DNA of 64,000 nt from JADHUC01 sp964617665 (GTDB lineage: Bacteria; Planctomycetota; Planctomycetia; Pirellulales; Pirellulaceae), in the NCBI GenBank assembly GCA_964617665.1, contig CAZUAH010000010.1, positions 5,332 to 69,331 of the forward strand. Reading direction: 5' to 3'. Made by a program: the position numbers and the translations under genes. Of the stretch, positions 1-8,719 are shown in pieces; the stretch's first letter is position 1; the number at the start of each line of letters is the position of its first letter. The notes under the pieces were generated by a model. The model was not told the DNA's origin. It did no database searches and saw nothing but the letters and a program-made list of their open reading frames with translations.

Positions 1-756
1 TCCGAATCCATTGCGGTTAGAGTGGCCATCTGGAACGTGGCCGGCCACATGTCAAAGAAATCGGATGTGCTTGCGACACTGAGCGAGTTTGCCCCCGACC
101 TCTGTCTGCTTCAAGAGACGGGGAGCGGGGCCCGATCGTTTCTTCCGGGGGATCTCGTCGAGCGGTGGGAAGGATTTCATTGGATCGCCGTGGGAGACTG
201 TGGCGTGCTGAGCCGTTTTCCCATCCGCTGTGTGGGAAACGTGAACGATCAGGGGGCAAGAAAGCGGCAGTTCGTTGAAGTCGAATTACCTGGTGGGGCT
301 CGAATCCTGGCGGCCAATGTCCATCTCATGATGCCGCCGATTGTGCGGAACATCACCATTGCCGACGCCCCCGTTGCTTACCGCACAGGGCATGCCCTGC
401 GCACCGCTCAGTATGGTCCTCTGATGCGGCAGATTGAGAACCATCTGGCCAAGTTAGAGACAGAGACCGCGATCCTAGCGGGGGATTTCAACGTAGGCGC
501 GGATGCGCGTTCACTCGCCCCAATCCGAGAGCGTCTAGACGATGTCTGGCTCACGCATGGATTGGGTTGGGGGGCGACGGTAGCCTCCAGCTTTCCCGTC
601 GCGAGGATCGATCACTGTTGGGTGAGCAAGGACATCGAGCCCGCCTCAGCCCGTGTGGTCCCAACAGAGGTGTCTGATCATCGAATTCTCCTCGTTGACC
701 TGATCGTTCCGGTCGCTGCGTTGCAGAAAACGCTGCCGGCCAATAAGCTCAAGTAG
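1..756 (+). CDS. Endonuclease/exonuclease/phosphatase family protein, 5' partial
   Basis: The frame is open to the left edge, so the start is probably outside the window; a GTG at 22 is an internal alternative. The fragment opens with a VAIWNVAGHM segment, the first strand of the family with its metal-binding Asn. It then shows GDFNV (catalytic Asp/Asn pair) and ends with RIDHCWVS and SDHRIL, the Asp-His pair of the DNase I/exonuclease III/sphingomyelinase fold. These are Mg-dependent phosphodiesterases or phosphatases. The substrate (DNA, lipid or phosphosugar) cannot be told from sequence alone. No signal peptide is visible because the N terminus is missing. The gene faces the OPT transporter gene across a spacer with a strong hairpin. 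Confidence 0.85.
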   Translation, partial: SESIAVRVAIWNVAGHMSKKSDVLATLSEFAPDLCLLQETGSGARSFLPGDLVERWEGFHWIAVGDCGVLSRFPIRCVGNVNDQGARKRQFVEVELPGGARILAANVHLMMPPIVRNITIADAPVAYRTGHALRTAQYGPLMRQIENHLAKLETETAILAGDFNVGADARSLAPIRERLDDVWLTHGLGWGATVASSFPVARIDHCWVSKDIEPASARVVPTEVSDHRILLVDLIVPVAALQKTLPANKLK

Positions 757-807
757 ACGCGACGGCTTGCCGCCGCGAAAAAGGGGCCACGTCGCTTAGG
801 CCAGATC

Positions 808-874
808 ATTCGTTGCCGCCCTGAATTCGCTGGGAAAGAAGCCGAATCTCAACGAATTCTGGGCGGCAACGAAT
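808..874. terminator. Long inverted repeat between convergent genes, candidate bidirectional terminator
   Basis: Arms 808-829 and 853-874 are 22 bp each with one mismatch, separated by a 23-nt loop. They lie between the 3' end of the EEP gene (+) and the 3' end of the OPT gene (-), the expected place for a bidirectional terminator. There is no clear U-tract. The arm length is unusual for a simple terminator, so it may instead be a dispersed palindromic element. Confidence 0.6.
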
Positions 875-1020
875 AGAGGTCAGAGATCGAGGACTTGTTG
901 TCTATGTTGGCCTCGACGAATTGGGGGTAACTCCAGACACTTGACGGACTGACACCGGGTGAACAGCGTCAGGACCCGCGATAGCGTGGCACGGGGCGTG
1001 CGTTCGCCAACGCGTCCTGC

Positions 1021-3045
1021 CTACCGTCCGCGGGAGCATCGGGCCAGTGTTGCTGCTAACGCGATGAATACCAGCACGGCGGCGATCTGCGGCACTGCCG
1101 TCGCGGCGCTGCCGCTCAACCCGATGGCTTCTGCAACGCGTTCGAGCCATTGGTGGCCTACCTCCAGCGGCACTTGAACTTCTTCCCCCCGCTCGGTCTT
1201 CATGCTCTGCCAGAATACGATGCCCGCCACCAGGACTCCCAGCACACCCTCGCCTCCGACCAACCCGGAGCCGAACAGCACGCCTTGTTCGCGTCGACGG
1301 AGTCGTTGTTCTTCCCCTTCGGCCCGACGCTCCATCAGCCACCGCAACAGCCCGCCTGCGAAAACTGTGGCCATCGTCGAAACTGGCAAGTATACGCCAA
1401 CCGCCAGTGGCAATGACGGAAGACGCATAAGCTCGGCTGCCACTGCGATCCCTACGCCAATTCCCACCAAAACCCAGGGCAGCTCTGCGTCCAGAACGCC
1501 TTCGATCACCACCTTCATCAGCGTCGCCTGCGGCGCCGGCAATTCGGAACTGCCGAATTCGTAGGCTTTGTCCAGCAGCAGCACCGTCAAACACACAAAT
1601 ACTGCCGACGTTAGCACGCCCACCAGTTCGCCGATCTGCTGACGTCGCGGCGTCGCCCCAACAAGAAAACCGGTTTTGAGATCCTGCGAAGTATCCCCGG
1701 CGATCGAAGCCGCAATCGCGACGACGCAACCAACGGTCAGCGCCGCCGCCTTGCCTAGATCGTCGGTCCACCCCATCAACAGAAAGACGGATGACGTACC
1801 CAATAGCGAGGCGATTGTCATTCCGCTGGTGGGGTTAGACGTCACGCCCACCAGGCCGACGATGCGCGAGGCCACGGTCACGAAGAAGAATGCGCAGATT
1901 ACCACCATCACCGCCGCGCAAAGCCGCACGCCCAGCGGCAGGGATGCCCCGAACACCTGCGGCACGGCGCCCATCACCAATGCCAACACAACTGCCCCAC
2001 AACCTACGACGGCCAACGGCAAGTCCCGCTCGGTCCGCGGCACTTCACGAGGTTCCGCGCCGAACCGCTCCTTCATCTGCTTCGCGCCCATACGAAAGCT
2101 GGCCACCATCACCGGGATGCTGCGGAAAAGAGTAATTAGCCCCGCCGCTGCCACGGCGCCCGCGCCGATGTAGCGGACATAACCTGACCAGATGTCCTTG
2201 ACCTCCATGTTGGCGATCAACGTCTCTGTTTCGGGAAAGAGAGGAACGCTACGATCTGCCCCCCAGTAGGCGATCGCCGGAATAATCACCAGCGACGAGA
2301 GCAGTCCGCCAGCGACCATGATCGACGCTACGCGCGGGCCCAGAATATAGCCCACGCCGAACAGCGCGGCGGACATCTTCATCCCGACTTGCGCCTTCAG
2401 CACACCGGGCACGGAAACCTTGACTTGCGCCGGCAGCAGCTTGAGCCACCCGAAGATGAACTTGAAGAATGCACCCGCCGCTAGCCCGAAGAAAACGTTG
2501 CGTGCCCGTGCCCCGCCTTCCTCGCTGGCAACCAGCACCTCGGCGCACGCAGTTCCTTCCGGATAGGGGAGCTTGCCATGCTCTTTCTCGATCAGGTATC
2601 GCCGCAACGGGATCATGAAGAGCACGCCCAGCAACCCGCCGGTCATCGCTAGCAATGTCATTTGCAGCAGTTGTGGCGCGAAGCCCCACATGAACAACGC
2701 CGGCAACGTGAAGATTACGCCGCTGGCCACTGAACTAGATGCCGATCCAATCGTTTGGGAGAGATTCGCCTCAAGGATCGTCCCCGGTTGCCCAATCTGC
2801 CGCAGCAGGCGAAATGCCGCTACGGTCATCACGGCTACTGGAATCGAAGTAGAGATGGTCAGCCCCGCGTACAAACCCAGATACGCGTTGGCCGCCCCGA
2901 AGCATATTCCAAACAGCACGCCGGTTACGACCGCCTTGATCGAGAATTCCAATGGGGACTCGGCCGCCGACACGTACGGTGAGTGGCCATCGGCTACGGA
3001 GTCTTTTCTCAGCGATTTTTTTGATAGCTCGGGCGAATTCGGCAT
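1021..3045 (-). CDS. OPT/YSL-family oligopeptide or metal-chelate transporter
   Basis: The 674-aa, highly hydrophobic protein has many predicted membrane helices. It starts after a short polar N terminus (about 30 residues), followed by the family-typical GLFGICFGAANAY-like first helix (here GVLFGICFGAANAYLG) and YAGLTISTSIPVAV. Later helices include GVTSNPTSGMTIASL and SIAGDTSQDLKTGFLVG, both characteristic of bacterial OPT proteins. The family moves oligopeptides or metal complexes with protons across the inner membrane; the substrate here is unknown. The length fits bacterial members. The start at 3045 is the first Met before the conserved region. It stands alone, divergent from the DUF1559 gene. 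Confidence 0.92.
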   Translation of the reverse strand: MPNSPELSKKSLRKDSVADGHSPYVSAAESPLEFSIKAVVTGVLFGICFGAANAYLGLYAGLTISTSIPVAVMTVAAFRLLRQIGQPGTILEANLSQTIGSASSSVASGVIFTLPALFMWGFAPQLLQMTLLAMTGGLLGVLFMIPLRRYLIEKEHGKLPYPEGTACAEVLVASEEGGARARNVFFGLAAGAFFKFIFGWLKLLPAQVKVSVPGVLKAQVGMKMSAALFGVGYILGPRVASIMVAGGLLSSLVIIPAIAYWGADRSVPLFPETETLIANMEVKDIWSGYVRYIGAGAVAAAGLITLFRSIPVMVASFRMGAKQMKERFGAEPREVPRTERDLPLAVVGCGAVVLALVMGAVPQVFGASLPLGVRLCAAVMVVICAFFFVTVASRIVGLVGVTSNPTSGMTIASLLGTSSVFLLMGWTDDLGKAAALTVGCVVAIAASIAGDTSQDLKTGFLVGATPRRQQIGELVGVLTSAVFVCLTVLLLDKAYEFGSSELPAPQATLMKVVIEGVLDAELPWVLVGIGVGIAVAAELMRLPSLPLAVGVYLPVSTMATVFAGGLLRWLMERRAEGEEQRLRRREQGVLFGSGLVGGEGVLGVLVAGIVFWQSMKTERGEEVQVPLEVGHQWLERVAEAIGLSGSAATAVPQIAAVLVFIALAATLARCSRGR

Positions 3046-3154
3046 GGCCGTGCCTGTGGTCTGCGCGCTTAGTAACGCACGATTCTACTCGCCCTGCTCG
3101 CGCAAACAACCGAGGTGCCTCGATTCAGAAATTTCGAGTTTCTTCAAAAAAAAG

Positions 3155-3183
3155 TTGACAGCGGGTGTTAAACCTGTTTGTAT
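3155..3183 (+). promoter_or_regulatory. Candidate sigma70-type promoter for the DUF1559 genes
   Basis: A perfect TTGACA (3155-3160) is followed after 17 bp by TTGTAT (3178-3183); a second T-rich match, TATTTT, begins at 3181. The start codon at 3293 lies about 100 bp downstream. The -35 match is exact and the -10 match is weak, so this is a candidate only. Confidence 0.4.
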
Positions 3184-3292
3184 TTTGTATTAAGAGGGGG
3201 GTGTGTGACGGCTGGTATTCTCCCCATCATTTGCCCTTCTATCTGTTACTCGTCGTATTTTGACTAGTTACGCTTTTCCAAGGAGCGTCCCA

Positions 3293-4510
3293 ATGCGGAA
3301 AGAACGGGTCGGACGCGGGTTCACACTCGTGGAGTTGTTGGTCGTCATAGCAATCATTGGCCTCCTGATCGCAATGCTGCTTCCCGCGCTGCAGTCCGCT
3401 CGCGAAGCGGCACGCCGGACAGAATGCAGCAACAATCTCAAGAACATAGGTCTGGCTCTGCAGAGCTATCACGACACGTACGAAGTCTTCCCCATGGGAG
3501 CGATGCATGGTGGAGGCAATGCTACGAACGTCATGCCCGGACCGGTTCTCGGGCCGTCGTGGTGGTATGGATTGCTCCCATTCATGGAACGACGTGCCCT
3601 TTACGACGACATATCGGCGGGCACGCAGCCCGGACGCTTCCTCGACCTGAGCTCGATGAACTCGACTTTGGCGCACTTCAACGCTTTTAACATCAACGCG
3701 AATCTGCCAGGCCGCCCGTTGGACAGGTTCGCTCCCGGCTACATGCGTTGCCCATCGAGTTCGTTGCCGATGATGGAGAACCAGACCGGGACGATTCTGA
3801 TGCCGACATATACGGGTATCGCAGGCGGAACGGATATCGCGCAGGACCACACCTTTCCTGGACCTTGGCCATACGTGCGGCGCTGGGGGATACCCACGAC
3901 GGTGCTGGTCTATCGTAACCGGTTTTATTGCCAGACAGTGGATAATGGGATTCTTACAGACAGCGGTATGCTCCCACCATGTAAACACACCAGCATTGCG
4001 CTCTGCTCGGATGGAACATCCAACACGATCATCGTCGGCGAACAGTCGGATTGGTTGCGAGACCAAGACAGGACACTGACGACCAAGTATCACGGCGATC
4101 CCGGCTGGAACCTCGACCCGCTTGCCACGGGCAACTTCAATGCCGACGTCCGCGGTGGCTGGTTGACGGGAACGAACGAATTCCTGACGGTTGAACAGCG
4201 ACACAGGAACGCACTCCAGGCCGGTGTTACTAATACTGTTGCCCAGTGGACCGCCCATCTGTTCAACGTAACCACAGTACGTTACGCGCCTGACACGAAA
4301 GACGTGCTCGGCGTCAACGGCGCGCCCGGTTGCGCGGAGATTCATGAGGCCGGACGAGGTATCAACAACCCACTGCAATCGGCGCATCAAGATGGTATTC
4401 AAGGGGCTCGCGTGGATGGTTCCGTTCAGTTCACCACAGGATCCATTGACCTTGGTGTAATGCTTCGACTTGCCATCCGCGACGATGGTCAGGACGTTGA
4501 AAGCGACTAA
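3293..4510 (+). CDS. DUF1559 pseudopilin-like protein
   Basis: I start at ATG 3293 because AGGAG (3281-3285) lies 7 nt before it; a TTG 33 nt upstream has no ribosome site. The 405-aa protein begins with a short basic leader and the type IV prepilin signature GFTLVELLVVIAIIGLLIAMLLPAL, as two adjoining parts of one helix, with the processing Gly-Phe and the Glu at +5. It is followed by AREAARRTECSNNLKNIGLAL. The C terminus carries the H-X9-DG motif (HQDGIQGARVDG). These secreted or envelope proteins are greatly expanded in Planctomycetes; their exact role is unknown, but they resemble pseudopilins of type II secretion. A second copy follows 131 bp downstream. Confidence 0.93.
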   Translation: MRKERVGRGFTLVELLVVIAIIGLLIAMLLPALQSAREAARRTECSNNLKNIGLALQSYHDTYEVFPMGAMHGGGNATNVMPGPVLGPSWWYGLLPFMERRALYDDISAGTQPGRFLDLSSMNSTLAHFNAFNINANLPGRPLDRFAPGYMRCPSSSLPMMENQTGTILMPTYTGIAGGTDIAQDHTFPGPWPYVRRWGIPTTVLVYRNRFYCQTVDNGILTDSGMLPPCKHTSIALCSDGTSNTIIVGEQSDWLRDQDRTLTTKYHGDPGWNLDPLATGNFNADVRGGWLTGTNEFLTVEQRHRNALQAGVTNTVAQWTAHLFNVTTVRYAPDTKDVLGVNGAPGCAEIHEAGRGINNPLQSAHQDGIQGARVDGSVQFTTGSIDLGVMLRLAIRDDGQDVESD

Positions 4511-4641
4511 AGCAGGCGGACGAGAAGTAGGCAACGGAAGGTTTCGATACGACCAACAGAGAAACTTGATCAGACGCTCCGGCGGATGCTGGTTGAGCTT
4601 CTTCATACTAGGTTCCAATACTCTGTCATAGGGACGATGCT

Positions 4642-5769
4642 ATGCAGAAGAACAGTTTCGCACCGCGCCGACAGACGGCCTTCACATTGGTAGAGTTGCT
4701 AGTCGTCATCATGATCATCAGTATTCTGGTGGCCCTGCTGCTGCCGGCTATTCAAGCCGCTCGCGAGTCTGCAAGACGTACGCAGTGTAGCAACAATTTG
4801 AAACAGCTCGTTTTGGCATGCCACAGCTACGCCGATAAGTACAAGGAGCAACTGCCGTGGAATTCGGACCCCGCTTTCATGAGCCGCCAGTTGCCGCCGC
4901 CTTTCGCCAACGGCAATGCAAATCATAAAGCAGATACAAGGTACTGGCGGGTCAGAGATTACTCTTGGATCGTTGCCACACTGCCTTACGTGGAGCAACA
5001 AGCCCTTTATAATCAGATTAACTTCGACGATTGGGAGGGGAACCAGGGCACCGACACACTCCCCAATCCCATCCCGAATGTTGACCTTCGCAAGAAGGTC
5101 CTCCCGTTTCTGCTGTGTCCGTCCAACGACCAAGAGGCCGTGAACAGCCATCAAAGCGTTGGGTATCGTGAAGCCAATGCCAACGGCCCGCCGGCCGCAC
5201 GCACGGACTACGTCGGCAACATGGGACATTTCTTCGGCGGCTGGAGAGATTGTGCTTGCGTTCCCGACTTCTTCGATTCAACGGGCCAAAACCGATTTGT
5301 GAGAAACACCTACCCTGGCACCCCTTGGGTCAACGGTGATTGGGACAGTGACTTGCCGCAACTCCAAGGCCTTTTTTACTATCGCGGTTCGGCGCGACTA
5401 TCTGAGATTATTGACGGCACTTCACTTACCATCGCCGTGTTTGAAGACTATCACTGGCGCGGCCCAATCGAAAACAGTAATCAATTCGATAAGAGAGTGA
5501 CAAACGATTCGGCCTGGATGAGTCCCCTTGCTGCTGTAGGCAATCTGCGCAACCCGATGAACAACAGAAACCGTGCATGGCGTCTTTGCGCGGGGCACAC
5601 CACCGGCGACATCCGTTGTCATGGCTGGAGCAGCAACCATCCCGGAGGTGCTCTGGCGGCGTATGCTGACGGCACGGTCGAATTCTTCACAGACGACATG
5701 GACCATCTAATACGTTACGCCTTGTCAACGCGCAACGGCCATGAGTCGTTTGCCGACCGCGATAGATGA
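4642..5769 (+). CDS. DUF1559 pseudopilin-like protein
   Basis: The 375-aa protein has the same plan as its upstream neighbour: a basic leader, FTLVELLVVIMIISILVALL helix, then AARESARRTQCSNNLKQLVLACHSY. The C-terminal H-X9-DG motif is HPGGALAAYADG. The two proteins share only the terminal signatures closely, so this is an old paralogue rather than a recent duplication. Its 3' end is 26 bp from the convergent heparinase-like gene. The ribosome site is weak (AGGGA about 10 nt upstream of ATG 4642). Confidence 0.93.
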   Translation: MQKNSFAPRRQTAFTLVELLVVIMIISILVALLLPAIQAARESARRTQCSNNLKQLVLACHSYADKYKEQLPWNSDPAFMSRQLPPPFANGNANHKADTRYWRVRDYSWIVATLPYVEQQALYNQINFDDWEGNQGTDTLPNPIPNVDLRKKVLPFLLCPSNDQEAVNSHQSVGYREANANGPPAARTDYVGNMGHFFGGWRDCACVPDFFDSTGQNRFVRNTYPGTPWVNGDWDSDLPQLQGLFYYRGSARLSEIIDGTSLTIAVFEDYHWRGPIENSNQFDKRVTNDSAWMSPLAAVGNLRNPMNNRNRAWRLCAGHTTGDIRCHGWSSNHPGGALAAYADGTVEFFTDDMDHLIRYALSTRNGHESFADRDR

Positions 5770-5795
5770 ACGTAGCAGGGCGGATTTTCGCAACG

Positions 5796-8687
5796 CTACT
5801 CTGGTCCTGCGAAGACTGCCGTTGCAGGGATTTCGAACCGTTTGGCTGGCAGCGCCTCGAAGCCACGGCCATCGCCTTTGGTGAACACTCGCGTTAGAAG
5901 TCCAGTGCGCTCGACGGCTACGATTGGGTAGGCTCGGCGAGACCGTTCGTCAATGGCAAAGAATGTCTGGCCCACGACGTCGCGATCCGGGATCTCACCC
6001 TTGACCGTGAAGTACGACTCGCCCGATTGGCTCTGCGCGTCCAGAATTTCTCCCTGGAACGTGGCCACGGGCAAGCTCAGTTTCACGCCCGGTGCGGTCA
6101 GTTGCGTGCCTTCAACCAAACAAGCCCACGCTGGCCTGCCGTCCGTACCGAGGAAGATCGTGGACAGGCGTCCGTCCGTAACCATCTCCGTATTCTCTAG
6201 CTGCACGGCACGCCGCTTTGGGGCCGTCATGCTGATAATGATGTCGAGCCCCACAGATGTGGTGACGGAAATTGCCACGGCACCGGCGTCATTGCCGTTG
6301 GCGATCGGCAGCTGGCTGACGCTCTTGACAAACTGGCCATCAGCCGGATTGCCGGCGAAGACCGACACGAAATCGTCAATCCGATTCTCTCCATCGCGTC
6401 GACGGACGACATACGGCAGCGTGGCGCCGCGGTCGGTATTACGATGATTTCGCTGTCCCCAGCCATCGCCCACGATGACCGTTTCTCCTGGCTGACCAGG
6501 CGCGAGAGCGCGAAACTCGTAGCCGTCGTCAAGCGTCCAGACGATGCTCCAGGCAGATTCGCCCGTACCTTCCCGCGCATTGTCTAACGGCAACGGTCCT
6601 TCTCCAGACGATGCGTTTGCCGTGGCAGGCGGCCGGGCAAGCGACAGCCCTTCGATCTCGTATTGATTGCCCGGCCCGTGAAATATGTACTCTCGCATCA
6701 CGCCGCCAGCCGCACGAAAGATGTCAATCAAGTACGAGCCTGATTGACCGTGATCTACCAGTACGCACGTGCGACGATACGTCGAATCAGGCCCGTACGC
6801 GTCCGAAAATGCCTCCATTACTCTGAGTTCTGGCGTGGCGGTGAATATCTGAAAGCTGCCACCGCGGCCTCTCCTCTGCTGATCGCGGCCGTCGATCAAC
6901 ACCGTGTTATGGGCGAATGTGCGGTAGGTCTGGTATTTGTCTGGATGGTCCCACAGATAGCCTAAGTCGGACAATAACTCGCGGCCGTCCTTCCAGTAGT
7001 ACAGATTCAGACTGTCCAAGTGATGATGGCCACCGTAGTCGCTGGCATTCAGCATCGCCAGACTCTCGCGACCGTCTGGGCCGGTCCGCAGATAGCCTTG
7101 AGCCAGGAAAGGGAAAACGACTTCGGGCAAACGCAGCGCCGCCACGTCCCGCAATGCCAAATCCGGTTCGCGCAGGAAAATGGCATCACGAGCCGATCCG
7201 CCCGACAGGTCTCCGCCCGCCATCTCCTTCAGCAGTGCCAAGTGCTCGTCCGTTGGATACGCGGCCGCGATCAATTCCGCGAAGTGCGAACTGATGCTGG
7301 TCGTGCGGTACGAGTCGGCCGATGGCGGAAAACGTAGAGCGCCCTGAAGCGTCCATATGAGACCTTGCCAGCAGGCGCCGTAGCTGGTGTCGCGGCATGT
7401 GTTGAAGTGGTCGAGTCTCTGGCCATCCGGTCCGACGTAGCCCGGCGGATCCGAGTAGTCGCGAAACGCCAAAGCAAACGGGCGAATGCCGCTCATCGTC
7501 ATCAGCGCATAAGCAGGCGATTCCGATGTGCCTCCGTCCGGCAGAAACCAGGTATCCACACAACGTTGGAAGCCTTCGAGGCCAAATCGGACCAGCCCTG
7601 GATGCCCGACGCACATCCCGACCACAGCCGCTCCGGCACGATTGCCCACCGACTTGTTGTTGATCGCCGGATCGCATATCGCCAAGTAGGCACTTTCCAA
7701 CAGCAAGTCGTGTTCGATGCGTTTCTTCTCCTTGTCCGAGTAGACTGGCATGCCATCTGTCGTGGCCGTACAGGTCAGATCGTAAGCCAGCGTGACGCGC
7801 ACGACCCAACCGCCGTCCATGCCGGACGTGCCGATTCGGCTGGCCGACCAATAGCCCGTGTAGATCTTCCGATTGGGCTTGTTTGGCGGATAGACAAGCT
7901 CGTCTTCCGGCAGGTTGTTGATGCGCCGCGCTGCTACGTGCGGGTCCATGCCGGCATACTCGCCGTATCCATAACCGGCGCGCACCAGGTACTCGGGAAA
8001 CACTTCGGCAAAACGAAGCAGGATGGCCTTCACCCCACGGGCGTAGTGAGCGTCTTCGGTCAGGGCATACGCCAAGGCCAACGAGTCGGCCATGCTTGCC
8101 ATATAAGAGACCTTCCTGGCACGGATAATGCCGGAAATAGACGGCCGAGCCTTAAGGTAGCCGAAACACTTGAACGTATCGCCGCCCATGAAGGTAATCC
8201 TCTGCCCGCGCCCCCACGTGCACTCGACTTCAACACTCTCGGGATACTCATTATTGGGAAACACGGTCTTGCAGACAGAACAGGCGATCCGATCCGGACG
8301 CGATGACGACCAATTCCATTGTCCATTTGGATGCCAAGGCAGGCCCTTCGCCCGACACGCCGGGCAGGGGCCCATACAGCCGGGCGTCGTCCGCTCGATC
8401 ATGGCCTCGACGTATTCGTCCGAGAGTCGTTTGAGAATGCTATCCGCCGAACTGCGAACTCGATTCGCGTAGGCTTGCGCCCACTGATACCGTCGCACAT
8501 TCTCCTTGGCCCGGGCGAGGTCTTCTGGCTTGATCAGCGTCGCGGGATGGACGACCTGATCGCGGTACTTCTGCCAGTCCGACCAATCGGCCACGCCCGG
8601 AGGCGGATCATCGCCGACGGCCCACTCGGCGCAGAACGACACCAGCAAAAACGCGCACCCAAGACTGGCCTGTTTCAAACGCAACAT
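5796..8687 (-). CDS. Secreted heparinase II/III-like polysaccharide lyase
   Basis: I place the start at ATG 8687 (963 aa) because GGAGGT sits just before it; the frame is open much further upstream, but only as an overlap with the neighbouring gene. Residues about 1-25 form a signal peptide. Residues about 50-500 are Trp/Tyr-rich and resemble the alpha/alpha toroid of polysaccharide lyases. A heparinase II/III-type beta region follows, with the GGHHHLDSLNLYYW segment near residues 550-565 and the nearby SDLGYLWD and FAHNTVLIDG motifs. Family members cleave uronate-containing polysaccharides (heparan, alginate, ulvan) by beta-elimination. An early cysteine set, CPAC (about 107-110) and CSVC (about 134-137), looks like an inserted zinc ribbon. 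It lies 32 nt downstream of the Asp-box gene and is probably co-transcribed with it. Confidence 0.85.
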   Translation of the reverse strand: MLRLKQASLGCAFLLVSFCAEWAVGDDPPPGVADWSDWQKYRDQVVHPATLIKPEDLARAKENVRRYQWAQAYANRVRSSADSILKRLSDEYVEAMIERTTPGCMGPCPACRAKGLPWHPNGQWNWSSSRPDRIACSVCKTVFPNNEYPESVEVECTWGRGQRITFMGGDTFKCFGYLKARPSISGIIRARKVSYMASMADSLALAYALTEDAHYARGVKAILLRFAEVFPEYLVRAGYGYGEYAGMDPHVAARRINNLPEDELVYPPNKPNRKIYTGYWSASRIGTSGMDGGWVVRVTLAYDLTCTATTDGMPVYSDKEKKRIEHDLLLESAYLAICDPAINNKSVGNRAGAAVVGMCVGHPGLVRFGLEGFQRCVDTWFLPDGGTSESPAYALMTMSGIRPFALAFRDYSDPPGYVGPDGQRLDHFNTCRDTSYGACWQGLIWTLQGALRFPPSADSYRTTSISSHFAELIAAAYPTDEHLALLKEMAGGDLSGGSARDAIFLREPDLALRDVAALRLPEVVFPFLAQGYLRTGPDGRESLAMLNASDYGGHHHLDSLNLYYWKDGRELLSDLGYLWDHPDKYQTYRTFAHNTVLIDGRDQQRRGRGGSFQIFTATPELRVMEAFSDAYGPDSTYRRTCVLVDHGQSGSYLIDIFRAAGGVMREYIFHGPGNQYEIEGLSLARPPATANASSGEGPLPLDNAREGTGESAWSIVWTLDDGYEFRALAPGQPGETVIVGDGWGQRNHRNTDRGATLPYVVRRRDGENRIDDFVSVFAGNPADGQFVKSVSQLPIANGNDAGAVAISVTTSVGLDIIISMTAPKRRAVQLENTEMVTDGRLSTIFLGTDGRPAWACLVEGTQLTAPGVKLSLPVATFQGEILDAQSQSGESYFTVKGEIPDRDVVGQTFFAIDERSRRAYPIVAVERTGLLTRVFTKGDGRGFEALPAKRFEIPATAVFAGPE

Positions 8688-8719
8688 ATCGACCTCCATT
8701 CCTTCTGCTCGAATCGTCA

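Noticed and set aside
3239..4618. Long minus-strand reading frame (459 codons) opposite the first DUF1559 gene
   Set aside because: It lies antisense to a clearly recognised DUF1559 gene, has no recognisable motif and no ribosome site.
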